In this document: in pieces, positions 6,333-14,043 of the stretch
How positions within the stretch are numbered: position 1 is the stretch's first letter
Layout of the letters: each line of letters opens with the position of its first letter
The notes under the pieces: model-generated
The model's input: the letters and a program-made list of their open reading frames with translations, nothing else
Told to the model about the DNA's origin: nothing
Databases searched by the model: none
Translations under genes and position numbers: made by a program
Origin: Anaerolineales bacterium
GTDB taxonomy: Bacteria > Chloroflexota > Anaerolineae > Anaerolineales > Villigracilaceae
Direction: 5' to 3'
DNA length: 16,822 nucleotides
NCBI GenBank assembly: GCA_016928525.1
Contig: JAFGKO010000253.1
Span: forward strand, 1 to 16,822

Positions 6333-7475
6333 TTACTCACAACTGCTCGTCCCCGGTTCGGGTGTACCAAATGGGGATGAAGCAGGCCAGGTGCCTGCAT
6401 TGAATTGCGCGACGTAATCGCGCAACACGGCGAAGTTGCTGTCCCAGATGAAGACATCCTGTTTTGCGATCGGGTCATAAACCGTTCCGGGTTTGAAAAG
6501 CTCACGCGGGAAAGAGACAAAGACGATATTGCTGCGCGGCATGCTAGTCCCCAGACAGGCCAACTGGCTGATCTGTTCGGGGGTCAGGTCGGTCTGGATG
6601 TTATCCAAAAAGGAGGAAATGATGGCTGGCATCTTCAATAGCGTCTCGGGCTTTTCTATCTCTTCCTGCAAGGCGCACATGACCAGGTTCTGGTGGCTGG
6701 CGCGCGAGAAGACGCTCACGTTACGGATGCGCCCCAGCGTCAGCGCTTGCTCGCCGGTCAGGTGCTGTGGGCCGGCGGGGAAAACCAAGCGTGCGCTCCT
6801 GTCCGAGGCTGTGCGCCCATCGATCCCTTCGAGAAGCGTGATGTCCAGTCCGCCCAGCGCATCGACCACATCCACGAAGACGTTCATGTTGACGGCCACG
6901 TAATGGTCCGCTTTCAGGCCGAAGTTCAGGTCGAGCGAGCGTGCCAGTAGGCCGGGTCCCTGGCTGGGATGATCCCAGAAGTGCAAGCCGGGATTGCCAT
7001 AAGTGTAGGCGGTATTGAGCTTTTGGCGATCGGTTCCCAGGTCGTCTTTGACTTCGGGAATCTTGACCCACAGGTCGCGCGGGAATTCCAGCACAGTGAT
7101 CCGTTGCGCCCTGAAATCCACACGCGCGACGCGGATCATGTCTGCCCGCCCGTAGCGGTAGTCGTCGGCCCGCGCGTCGGAGCCGATGGCGAGAATGGTC
7201 ATGGTCGGCAGGTCCGCGCAGGACAGGAAGGGAGAGGCCGGGGTTTCGGTTGCGAAACTTAACGTGGGAGCAGGTGTCAGGATTGGCTGCGAAGCGCTGG
7301 GCGAAGCCGTCCACGTGGCGGGGAGGTGCCAGGCCGTCGGCTGAGCGAGTGCGGGACCTAAGGGCCGTTGTGTCCAACCCAGATAGGCCTGCGCGGCTAA
7401 ATAGACGACTGAAATGGATAACAGGCACGCCAGCGTGGATAAAATGCCCAGAACGATTTTTTGGGACTTTGCCAT
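6333..7475 (-). CDS. LytR-CpsA-Psr (LCP) family protein
   Basis: A membrane-anchored LCP protein of 380 residues from the ATG at 7475. It has a short basic N-terminus (MAKSQK), one transmembrane helix (about residues 7-29) and a Pro/Thr/Ser/Ala-rich linker (about 38-83). The LCP domain (about 90-270) begins MTILAIGSDAR. The family's key residues are visible as RADMI (Arg/Asp that bind phosphate and metal) and EFPRDLWV (the PRD arginine-aspartate pair), followed by KLNTAYTYG. LCP enzymes move phosphoprenyl-linked glycopolymers onto the cell wall or proteins outside the membrane. The C-terminal region after about 290 is less conserved and ends GTPEPGTSSCE. An ATG at 7484 is in frame, but a TATAAT box overlaps it, so 7475 is preferred. 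Confidence 0.85.
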   Translation of the reverse strand: MAKSQKIVLGILSTLACLLSISVVYLAAQAYLGWTQRPLGPALAQPTAWHLPATWTASPSASQPILTPAPTLSFATETPASPFLSCADLPTMTILAIGSDARADDYRYGRADMIRVARVDFRAQRITVLEFPRDLWVKIPEVKDDLGTDRQKLNTAYTYGNPGLHFWDHPSQGPGLLARSLDLNFGLKADHYVAVNMNVFVDVVDALGGLDITLLEGIDGRTASDRSARLVFPAGPQHLTGEQALTLGRIRNVSVFSRASHQNLVMCALQEEIEKPETLLKMPAIISSFLDNIQTDLTPEQISQLACLGTSMPRSNIVFVSFPRELFKPGTVYDPIAKQDVFIWDSNFAVLRDYVAQFNAGTWPASSPFGTPEPGTSSCE

Positions 7476-7482
7476 TGTTGCC

Positions 7483-7510
7483 ATTATACATCCCAGACTT
7501 AATTCTCCAA
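7483..7510 (-). promoter_or_regulatory. Candidate promoter of the LCP gene
   Basis: On the minus strand, TTGGAG (7510-7505), a 16-base spacer and TATAAT (7488-7483) are present. The -10 ends seven bases before the ATG at 7475, which would make the transcript leaderless. No Shine-Dalgarno sequence is visible upstream of either ATG. Confidence 0.45.
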
Positions 7511-7555
7511 AACGTGTTTTGTCTCGTATGGAGTGCGGGCTACGCCTGCAATCTT

Positions 7556-7564
7556 TGCTATAAT
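7556..7564 (+). promoter_or_regulatory. Extended -10 promoter for the SAM hydrolase gene
   Basis: TGCTATAAT is a perfect -10 box with the TGn extension. No good -35 is seen at 16-18 bases, as is common for extended -10 promoters. The leader would be about 225 bases and would include the repeat at 7636-7685. Confidence 0.45.
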
Positions 7565-7635
7565 CCCGTCAACATTTGTCTGCGTACAGGCTTCCGCCCT
7601 CGTTCCTGCCGAGAAAGAAATAGTCATTTTAAAAT

Positions 7636-7685
7636 GCCATTGCGAGCGACCCTGAGCTTGTCGAAGGGGAGCGCGGCAATCTCCT
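7636..7685. repeat. Dispersed intergenic palindromic repeat
   Basis: The region centres on CCTGAGCTTGTCGAAGG (7651-7667), flanked by TTGCGAGCGA and GCGCGGCAA. From memory, this core recurs in intergenic regions of many bacterial genomes. It has no coding potential. The remainder of the 312-base gap 7485-7796 holds only the two promoter candidates and a Shine-Dalgarno AAGGAG before 7797. Confidence 0.55.
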
Positions 7686-7796
7686 GGCTCAGGCAAACTT
7701 TTTGTTGTTAGTTACATGAGACTGCCACGTCGCCCTTTGGCTGCGGGCTGTACCCTCCGCTCTGGGCTCCTGCAGCGACACGTTAAGGAGTTTCTA

Positions 7797-8606
7797 ATGA
7801 CAGTACTATCCATCACCACCGACTTTGGCCTCACCAACGGCTTTGTAGGCGTCATGAAAGGCGTGATCTATGGCATCGCTCCAGACGTGAAAATCGTCGA
7901 CATCAGCCACCTGATCTCGGCGCAAAACGTGCCGGAAGGCGCGTACGCCATGTGGCGGGCGGTGCCATTCTTCCCGTCCGGCTCCGTGCATATTGGCGTG
8001 GTCGATCCCGGCGTGGGTACGGAACGCCGACCGATCGGCGCGCGCCTGGGGGACCAATATTTCATCGCGCCCGATAATGGGTTGTTGACTCCCTTGATTT
8101 TGGATGCCAAGCGCAACGGCGAAGCGGTGGAATTCGTTCATCTGGATAACACTAAGTACTGGCTGCCGAAAGTCAGCAACACCTTCCACGGGCGGGACAT
8201 CTTTGCCCCGACCGGCGCGCATCTGGCAGCGGGTGTTTCACTAAGAGAGTTGGGCACACCGATCACAGACCCGGTCCGGCTGGACATGCCTCGCCCGGAA
8301 AAGACGGAAAACGGCTGGCTGGCGCACGTCACCATCATCGACATCTTTGGGAATCTGACCACCGACCTGCCTGCTGAGGCGCTTGCGTTGTCCCCGCAGG
8401 GGGAGGGGCGGCGCGACGTGCTGATCCGCATCCGCGACCATGAAATCGACGGCATCGTCGAGTCCTATGGGCATCGCCAGGCCGGCGATCTGGTCGCTGT
8501 AGTGGACAGCGAATACTATATCGAAATCGCCGTGGTCAATGGCAGCGCCGCCAGGATTCTTGGTGCACAGGTCGGCGATGTGGTCGAAGTTATCTATCGA
8601 GATTGA
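7797..8606 (+). CDS. S-adenosyl-L-methionine hydroxide adenosyltransferase (SAM hydrolase, DUF62)
   Basis: A 269-residue member of the DUF62 / SAM hydroxide adenosyltransferase family, related to fluorinase and chlorinase. Family enzymes use water to split SAM into adenosine and methionine. The diagnostic parts are ITTDFGLTNGFVG (6-18), VVDPGVGTERRPIG (68-81), FIAPDNGLLTPL (89-100) and NTFHGRDIFAPTGAHL (128-143). Asp70, Arg77 and His131 correspond to the Asp-Arg-His set used to activate water in archaeal homologues; fluorinase-type enzymes lack this set. The C-terminal barrel has the expected length. The ATG at 7797 has AAGGAG six bases upstream; an in-frame ATG at 7716 has no such site. It lies directly upstream of an ECF transporter on the same strand, which suggests a shared SAM, methionine or adenosine theme. 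Confidence 0.92.
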   Translation: MTVLSITTDFGLTNGFVGVMKGVIYGIAPDVKIVDISHLISAQNVPEGAYAMWRAVPFFPSGSVHIGVVDPGVGTERRPIGARLGDQYFIAPDNGLLTPLILDAKRNGEAVEFVHLDNTKYWLPKVSNTFHGRDIFAPTGAHLAAGVSLRELGTPITDPVRLDMPRPEKTENGWLAHVTIIDIFGNLTTDLPAEALALSPQGEGRRDVLIRIRDHEIDGIVESYGHRQAGDLVAVVDSEYYIEIAVVNGSAARILGAQVGDVVEVIYRD

Positions 8607-8608
8607 GC

Positions 8609-8614
8609 TATAAT
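8609..8614 (+). promoter_or_regulatory. Candidate -10 box upstream of the ECF transporter
   Basis: A perfect TATAAT lies two bases after the SAM-hydrolase stop codon. The -35 region (8586-8591, GAAGTT) is poor. If used, it would give a leader of about 120 bases that contains the terminator hairpin at 8691-8733. Confidence 0.35.
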
Positions 8615-8690
8615 AGACACATGTTTTTTGGGAATTCTGTTGCTCTGTACGTCGACGTTGTGGCCGCAAAGCGGTTGAACATAATATCCT

Positions 8691-8733
8691 CAAAGACCCT
8701 GAAGGATTTCAAGACCTTTGGGGTCTTTGTTTT
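8691..8733 (+). terminator. Intrinsic terminator / possible attenuator before ECF ATPase
   Basis: A 15-bp stem pairs 8691-8705 with 8715-8729, including two G-U wobbles, around a nine-base loop. It is followed by TTTT. The ATG of the ATPase gene is only nine bases after the T run, and its presumed ribosome binding site GGTGGTG (8734-8740) abuts the hairpin. A second left arm, CAAGACC (8710-8716), can pair with part of the same right arm (GGTCTTTG), so alternative folds exist. A small hairpin CCGCAAAGCGG (8664-8674) and the palindrome ACGTCGACGT (8649-8658) lie upstream. No known riboswitch class was recognised. Confidence 0.7.
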
Positions 8734-8742
8734 GGTGGTGTA

Positions 8743-10383
8743 ATGACTGAAGCCCCTTTGGTTGTCGAGAATCTTTCCTTCCAATATCGCACTCGTCCCG
8801 AACTGGCGATCCAGAATATTTCCTTTGAACTCAAGCCGGGAGAGATGTTGTTGATCGCCGGTTCCAGCGGCTGCGGAAAAACCACGCTGGCACGCTGCAT
8901 CAACGGTCTCATACCCAGGAGCTATGGCGGCAAACGGGAGGGTCGGGTGCTCTTACACGGTAAAGACGTGGCCGAGATCCCGCTGGCGGAAGTGGCACAG
9001 ATTGTCGGCACGCTGCTGCAGGACCCGGAGCGCCAGATCGTGGCCAGCAACGTTTATAACGAGATTGCCTTTGGCCCCGAAAATTTGGGGCTTCCGCGAG
9101 ACGAAATCGTAGGGCGTGTTGAACTTGCCATGCAGCGCCTGGGATTGGAATACCTGCGTGAGCGTGACACGTTCAATCTTTCCGGCGGCGAGAAGCAGAA
9201 AGTTGCCCTGGCAGGGGTCTTGGCTATGAACCCCTCCATCCTGTTATTGGATGAGCCGCTTGCTTCTCTTGATCCCGCTTCTGCTTACGAAGCCCTGGAC
9301 ATTTTTCGCAGCCTGGCGGACGAGGGCAAGACTGTCGTGTTGATCGAGCATCGCGTGGAAGATGCCATTGCCGCCCGCCCTGACCGCATGATGTACATGG
9401 AAGATGGCTATGTCAAATATCTGGGGCCGATCGAGAGCCTGCCCGCTGAGATCGACCACAAGCAGGTCAAGTTGCCGGCACAGTGGGTGGTGGAGCGCGT
9501 CAAGGAGCAGAAAGAGGTCCTTGAAACAGTCAGCAGGCCGGAGCCACGGGAACGAGGCGAGGTGTTGGTCTCGTTCGAAAATGTCTCTTTCCGTTACAGT
9601 GATGAAACGCCCTTCGTTTTGAAAAACGTCAATCTGGAGATCCGCCATGGCGACCTGATCGCGGTGCTGGGGCCAAATGGCGTTGGTAAGTCCACCTTGA
9701 TCAAGCATGCCATTGGCCTGCTCAAGCCCACCGAGGGGACTGTGCTGGTGGAAGGCCAGGATACGCGCAAGATGAGTGTGGCGCAGATTGCGCGCGTGCT
9801 TGGATTTGTCTTCCAAAGCCCAACTCACATGCTCTACGCGCCAACGGTGCGCGAGGAGCTGGAGTTTGGCCCCAAGAACCTGGAATTCGAGGAGGAAGAT
9901 ATTGCCAATGCTGTGGCCGAAAGCATCACCACCCTGAACCTGAACGGTTTGGAGGAATACCCACCTTTAGGCCTTTCCTTTGGGCAACAAAAGCGCACCA
10001 CAATTGCGGCGGTGCTGGCCATGCATTCCAAGATAATGGTCATGGATGAGCCCACCGCCGGGCAGGACTATGCCAACTACACCCGTTTCATGGATGTCAT
10101 GTGTCACCCGGTCGATGGGGCGCAATCGATCCTTTCAGCCAATTTTGCGGCCACGCTGTTCATCACGCACGACCTGGACCTGGCCGTGACCTACGCCAAT
10201 CGCATCCTGCTGGTTGGTAACGGGACGGTTGTGGCGGATGGGCCGCCCGAAGAAGTCTTGCAGGACTTTGATCTGCTGAACCGTTACCGAGTCCGGCCGA
10301 CCTCGCTTCTAAACCTGAACTTGAGCCTGCTTCCGAAGACCGGAGGCTTTTTACCGGCTGAGGCCTTGGCGGCTTATGCGTAG
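8743..10383 (+). CDS. ECF transporter energizing ATPase, two fused ABC domains (EcfA-EcfA')
   Basis: A 546-residue cytoplasmic protein with two ABC ATPase domains, as in YkoD-type ECF importers. Domain 1 has Walker A GSSGCGKTT (40-48), a Q-loop region LLQDPERQIVA, signature LSGGEKQK and Walker B SILLLDEP. Domain 2 has Walker A GPNGVGKST (310-318), Q-loop FQSPTHML, signature LSFGQQKR, Walker B IMVMDEPTAGQD and the switch histidine in FITHDLDL. The second signature departs from LSGGQ (Phe for the first Gly); the domains are otherwise complete. The C-terminal tail after about residue 500 is likely regulatory or an adaptor. It is the first of three transporter genes and follows a terminator-like leader. 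It should power uptake with the S component and EcfT encoded downstream. Confidence 0.93.
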   Translation: MTEAPLVVENLSFQYRTRPELAIQNISFELKPGEMLLIAGSSGCGKTTLARCINGLIPRSYGGKREGRVLLHGKDVAEIPLAEVAQIVGTLLQDPERQIVASNVYNEIAFGPENLGLPRDEIVGRVELAMQRLGLEYLRERDTFNLSGGEKQKVALAGVLAMNPSILLLDEPLASLDPASAYEALDIFRSLADEGKTVVLIEHRVEDAIAARPDRMMYMEDGYVKYLGPIESLPAEIDHKQVKLPAQWVVERVKEQKEVLETVSRPEPRERGEVLVSFENVSFRYSDETPFVLKNVNLEIRHGDLIAVLGPNGVGKSTLIKHAIGLLKPTEGTVLVEGQDTRKMSVAQIARVLGFVFQSPTHMLYAPTVREELEFGPKNLEFEEEDIANAVAESITTLNLNGLEEYPPLGLSFGQQKRTTIAAVLAMHSKIMVMDEPTAGQDYANYTRFMDVMCHPVDGAQSILSANFAATLFITHDLDLAVTYANRILLVGNGTVVADGPPEEVLQDFDLLNRYRVRPTSLLNLNLSLLPKTGGFLPAEALAAYA

Positions 10384-10476
10384 AATGATTTTCCCTGTAA
10401 CGGATACCCCCATACAGGGTTATCAGAGATAGGGTCAGCATCGTTTTCAAACCATATTAATTTAAGGAGAGAGATC

Positions 10477-11025
10477 ATGGATAACAAAAAAACATGGGCG
10501 TTTGGCACCCGCGAAGTCGTATACGGCGCCATCGGCGCGGCGTTGTACGGTGTATTTTCCTGGGCCACCAATATTTTCCCGCTGCCCGCTGCCGGAAACA
10601 TTACCTTCCGCCCGGCGGTTGCAGTGCTGATTTTCTTCGGCGTCGCTTATGGTCCCTGGGTTGGCCTGCTGGCTGGCTTCATCGGCAACACGCTGGGTGA
10701 CGCTCTTTCTGGTTGGGGTTTCTACTGGAACTGGAGCCTGGGCAACGGTTTGATGGGTCTGGTGGCCGGTCTGGCCATGCCAATGATCAAGGATTTCCGC
10801 GCCCGCGCTGACATTATCAAGGGTGTCGGTTGGGGCATTCTGGGTATCATTGTCGGCATGCTGTTTGCCTCGTTAACCGAAATGTTCGTTGGCGGCATCG
10901 ACCTGAACACAGCGCTGGTCGGTTACTTTACGCCGGCTGTTATCGGCAACACCATCGTAACGATCATTTTGTTGCCCATCTTGATGGTGGCCTTTGCAGC
11001 CGTCGCTGCGCGCAGGGGGCGGTAA
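10477..11025 (+). CDS. ECF transporter substrate-binding S component
   Basis: A 182-residue, very hydrophobic protein with about five or six membrane helices. The first helix contains the small-residue pattern AIGAA (Ala18 to Ala22), the AxxxA-type motif that lets S components dock on EcfT. The segments ITFRPAVAVLIFFGVAYGPW and GFIGNTLGDALSGWGFYWNW resemble the UPF0397/YkoE-like group of S components. The ligand is not identifiable from sequence. Location beside a SAM hydrolase makes a methionine-, SAM- or purine-related compound, or a thiamine precursor as for YkoE, worth testing; this is inference. The start ATG is preceded by AAGGAGAGAGATC. The 93 bases before it contain no gene. Confidence 0.82.
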   Translation: MDNKKTWAFGTREVVYGAIGAALYGVFSWATNIFPLPAAGNITFRPAVAVLIFFGVAYGPWVGLLAGFIGNTLGDALSGWGFYWNWSLGNGLMGLVAGLAMPMIKDFRARADIIKGVGWGILGIIVGMLFASLTEMFVGGIDLNTALVGYFTPAVIGNTIVTIILLPILMVAFAAVAARRGR

Positions 11026-11032
11026 CTAGCTT

Positions 11033-11923
11033 ATGCTGGCGACCTGGCGGTATCGTCCACGCGATACTTTCATTCAGAGGCTGGATCCGCGCACCCGCTT
11101 GATTTTCCTGTTCAGTGTGATCTTTGGCCTGACCATCCCCGAAATCTGGGATTATCGCATCATTGTGCCTCTGTTTGCGCTTTCGCTGACCCTGTATTTT
11201 CTGGCGCGAATCGAATGGAAGGATGTGAGAAGGGCCTGGATCTTCATCATCGTGCTGGTTGTGTTTATCGTCGGGCTGAACGGTTTGCTTTCCGGGCGTG
11301 GCGGTCCATCCTCTGTTGTCCAGGTCGAATCGCCGACTCTGTTTTCCATTCCATTCTATATTCCCGGCACGCAATGGGGGTTTAGCGTGCCGATCACAAT
11401 CAATAAGCTCTGGTTTGCCCTCGTGCAAATGACCCGTATGCTCACCATGGCCATCCTGGCTATCCCGATCCCCTACACGATGGATCCCAACATCTACGGC
11501 GTTGCATTTCGTCGGATGGGCGCCTCGGACAAATTCTCGTTTTCGATGGATCTGGCCTTCCGTTTCCTGCCGACCTTCGCGCGTGATTTCTCAACGACCG
11601 TCGATGCCCAGCGCGCGCGCGGTTATGAGATGGAAGCGCTGAAAGGCGGCCTCGTTGCCAAGTTGCGGCGGCTGGCGCCCTTGATCATCCCGGTCACCAT
11701 GCAGGCGACGGTCACAGGCGAGGATGTGATCGACGCCATGGACTTACGCGCCTTCGATACCAACAAGCGCACATGGATTAAAGAGTTGCATTACGCTCCG
11801 CGCGATTACTTCATGCTCGGCTTGGGTGCATCGATTTTTGTCGCTTGTTGTTTACTGAAATGGGTTTTTGGCATCGGGGAGTTCTTCGTCCCAGACTTTT
11901 TCTTTGCGTTCCTTGGATATTGA
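11033..11923 (+). CDS. ECF transporter transmembrane component EcfT
   Basis: A 296-residue membrane protein of the EcfT/CbiQ family. It has an N-terminal membrane block (helices around residues 22-38, 42-60 and 66-85), a further helix near 125-145 and a last one near 255-275. Between them lie the cytoplasmic coupling helices. The first carries the typical Ala-Arg-Gly in DAQRARGYEM (ARG 195-197). The second reads DAMDLRAFD (Leu-Arg-Ala 238-240) instead of the usual x-R-G, a mild departure seen in divergent members. These helices touch the two ATPase domains. It begins seven bases after the S-component stop, so the three subunits form one operon, closed by the terminator at 11937-11972. Confidence 0.9.
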   Translation: MLATWRYRPRDTFIQRLDPRTRLIFLFSVIFGLTIPEIWDYRIIVPLFALSLTLYFLARIEWKDVRRAWIFIIVLVVFIVGLNGLLSGRGGPSSVVQVESPTLFSIPFYIPGTQWGFSVPITINKLWFALVQMTRMLTMAILAIPIPYTMDPNIYGVAFRRMGASDKFSFSMDLAFRFLPTFARDFSTTVDAQRARGYEMEALKGGLVAKLRRLAPLIIPVTMQATVTGEDVIDAMDLRAFDTNKRTWIKELHYAPRDYFMLGLGASIFVACCLLKWVFGIGEFFVPDFFFAFLGY

Positions 11924-11936
11924 AAAAACTGCTAGA

Positions 11937-11972
11937 CAAAAGCAGCCGCCTGAAATTGGGCGGCTGCTTTTG
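11937..11972. terminator. Bidirectional intrinsic terminator between ecfT and acs
   Basis: A perfect 14-bp stem pairs CAAAAGCAGCCGCC (11937-11950) with GGCGGCTGCTTTTG (11959-11972) around an eight-base loop. A/T runs flank the G+C core on both sides, so it can serve both convergent genes. Confidence 0.92.
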
Positions 11973-11995
11973 TGATACAGGTACGTCAATTCGTG

Positions 11996-13897
11996 CTATT
12001 CCTCTAATGTACTTATGTCGCCTTCAGGCAAACCCTGGGCGCGGGCTTTTAATACGCGGCGCATGATCTTGCCGGAGCGCGTCTTGGGAAGTTTATCCAC
12101 GAATTTGATCTCCTCCGGTTTTGCGATGGGACTCATATGGGTGGAAACATGCTGGCGTAATTCTTCAGCTAATTCAGGTGAGCCGGTCCTGCCGGCTTTC
12201 AGCAGAACGAAGCAATGAATGGCCTGCCCTTTGACTTCATGCGGCAGACCAATCGCGGCGGCCTCCGCAACTGCTTCGTGGCTGACCAGGGCTGATTCGA
12301 TCTCTGCCGTACCCAGACGATGCCCGCTGACTTTGATGACATCGTCTACGCGACCAATGATCCAGAAGTAACCGTCCTTGTCACGCTTGGCTGAGTCGCC
12401 GGTCATGTATTTGCCGGGGTACTTGCTCCAGTATTGGTTGACATAACGCTCGTCGTCGCCGTAAACTGTGCGCAGCATGGATGGCCAGGGGTTTTTCAAG
12501 ACCAGGTAGCCTTCCTCGCCATCCGGGACGGGGTTGCCGTTTTCATCCAGGATTTCGGCTTCCTGCCCGAAGAAGGGGCGCGTTCCAGAGCCAGGTTTGA
12601 GCGGCACTACCGGCGTGGGCGTGATCATGAACATGCCGGTTTCGGTCTGCCACCAGGTGTCCATGATGGGCGCTTTGCCCTTGCCAATCACGTCGTAATA
12701 CCATTTCCAGGCTTCAGGGTTGATCGGTTCTCCCACGGAGCCGAGCAGGCGCAGGGACGAAAGATCGTGCTTGTTCGGCCAGGCCGCGCCGAAACGCATC
12801 AGTCCACGGATAGCGGTTGGCGCGGTGTACAGGACGGTAATCCCGTAGCGCTCCACCATCTGCCACCAGCGGTTCGGGTACGGATAGGTTGGCCCGCCTT
12901 CGAACATGAACGAAGTTGCCCCCAGGATCAACGGTCCGTAGATGATATATGAATGTCCGGTGACCCAACCGGGGTCGGCAGCGCACCACCAGCGATCGTC
13001 ATCTTTCAGGTCGAAGACATATTTGAGCGTGGTGTAGGTGCCGACCATGTACCCGCCATGCGTATGCAGGATGGCCTTGGGTTTGCCGGTCGAGCCGGAT
13101 GTGTACAGGATATAGAGCGGATCTTCCGCATCCAGTTTTTCTGTTTCGCACTTCCCATTGGCGATGGGCAGCGCCAACATGTCGTGATACCAGTGATCCC
13201 GGCTGGCTTCCATCGGGACCTCGTGGGCTGTGCGCCGGACCACGATCACGTTCTCCACCGACGGGCAAGTCTTGATGGCATCATCCACAGTGCGTTTGAG
13301 TTCGAATATTTTACCGTTGATCCAACTGCCATCCGCGGTGATGACCAGTTTCGAGTCGCTGTCGTCGATGCGGCCTTTGAGCGCGTCTACCGAGAACCCG
13401 GCGAACACCACCGAGTGGATCGCGCCGATCTTGGCGCAGGCCAGCATGGCGAAGACGATCTCCGGGATGCGCGGCAGGTAAATCGTGACGCGGTCCCCTT
13501 TGGTCACGCCCATGGCTTTGATAATGTTAGCGAAGCGATTGACTTCACGGTTGAGCGAATAATAAGAGAAAGTGCGTTCTTCCTTGCCGTCTTCACTGAC
13601 CCAGATGAGCGCCAGTTTGTTCTTGCGCCAGGTCCTTACGTGGCGGTCGAGGCAGTTGTGAACGATGTTGGTTTTTCCTCCCGTGAACCACTTGAAGAAG
13701 GGCTTGTTCGAGTCATCGAGCACATTGTCCCACTTCTCGAACCATTCCAGTTCCTCGGCGCGCTCGGCCCAGAAGCCCGCCAGGTCTTTCAGGGCGAATT
13801 TTGCCATTTCGTTCCAATCCGGGACATTGGCTTGCGCGATGACTTCATCTGAGGGATAGAAAACATCCCCCTCCATTTTAGGCTTGGCATTTGACAC
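11996..13897 (-). CDS. acs: Acetyl-CoA synthetase (AMP-forming)
   Basis: A 633-residue acyl-adenylate-forming enzyme that activates acetate to acetyl-CoA via acetyl-AMP. It has the phosphate-binding loop YTSGSTGKPK (265-274), the adenylation motif DTWWQTETG (413-421), the hinge region GRVDDVIKVSGHRLGTAEIE and the C-terminal lysine in KTRSGK (Lys610). Lys610 corresponds to the catalytic lysine that is reversibly acetylated in Salmonella Acs. Length and the Trp-rich acetate-pocket motif fit acetyl- rather than longer acyl-CoA synthetase. The start is a GTG at 13897: GGAGG lies five bases upstream and a promoter just before that. In-frame TTG (13939) and ATG (13909) codons lie at or near the predicted promoter or start site and lack a ribosome binding site. 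Confidence 0.93.
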   Translation of the reverse strand: MSNAKPKMEGDVFYPSDEVIAQANVPDWNEMAKFALKDLAGFWAERAEELEWFEKWDNVLDDSNKPFFKWFTGGKTNIVHNCLDRHVRTWRKNKLALIWVSEDGKEERTFSYYSLNREVNRFANIIKAMGVTKGDRVTIYLPRIPEIVFAMLACAKIGAIHSVVFAGFSVDALKGRIDDSDSKLVITADGSWINGKIFELKRTVDDAIKTCPSVENVIVVRRTAHEVPMEASRDHWYHDMLALPIANGKCETEKLDAEDPLYILYTSGSTGKPKAILHTHGGYMVGTYTTLKYVFDLKDDDRWWCAADPGWVTGHSYIIYGPLILGATSFMFEGGPTYPYPNRWWQMVERYGITVLYTAPTAIRGLMRFGAAWPNKHDLSSLRLLGSVGEPINPEAWKWYYDVIGKGKAPIMDTWWQTETGMFMITPTPVVPLKPGSGTRPFFGQEAEILDENGNPVPDGEEGYLVLKNPWPSMLRTVYGDDERYVNQYWSKYPGKYMTGDSAKRDKDGYFWIIGRVDDVIKVSGHRLGTAEIESALVSHEAVAEAAAIGLPHEVKGQAIHCFVLLKAGRTGSPELAEELRQHVSTHMSPIAKPEEIKFVDKLPKTRSGKIMRRVLKARAQGLPEGDISTLEE

Positions 13898-13927
13898 GGT
13901 TTCCTCCATTGGCGATAGGTTTTGTCT

Positions 13928-13956
13928 AATATACTGCAATTTTTAGCTGGACACAA
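13928..13956 (-). promoter_or_regulatory. Candidate promoter of acs
   Basis: On the minus strand, TTGTGT (13956-13951), a 17-base spacer and TATATT (13933-13928) are present. The start site would be near 13921, leaving about 24 bases with GGAGG before the GTG start. Confidence 0.55.
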
Positions 13957-13964
13957 TAAATTAA

Positions 13965-14002
13965 CCATTAAAACCCACAACCGGGCGAGAGTTGCCCGGC
14001 TG
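13965..14002 (-). terminator. Terminator-like hairpin after the Smr gene
   Basis: On the minus strand, CAGCCGGGC (14002-13994) pairs with GCCCGGTTG (13986-13978), nine pairs including one wobble, around a seven-base loop. TGGGTTTTAA follows. The T run is interrupted, so efficiency is uncertain. It separates the Smr/SGNH genes from acs. Confidence 0.55.
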
Positions 14003-14043
14003 GTGTCTAAGTTGGAATGTTTTTGATTAAGGAGTTACCAGGT

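Noticed and set aside
8609..8742. Known vitamin riboswitch (TPP, cobalamin, FMN) before the ECF operon
   Set aside because: None of the conserved cores I know for these classes is present, so only an unclassified leader is reported.
12953..13852. Long open frame of 299 codons on the plus strand
   Set aside because: It is antisense to acs, whose motifs are clear. The translation has no recognisable family and mirrors acs codon bias.
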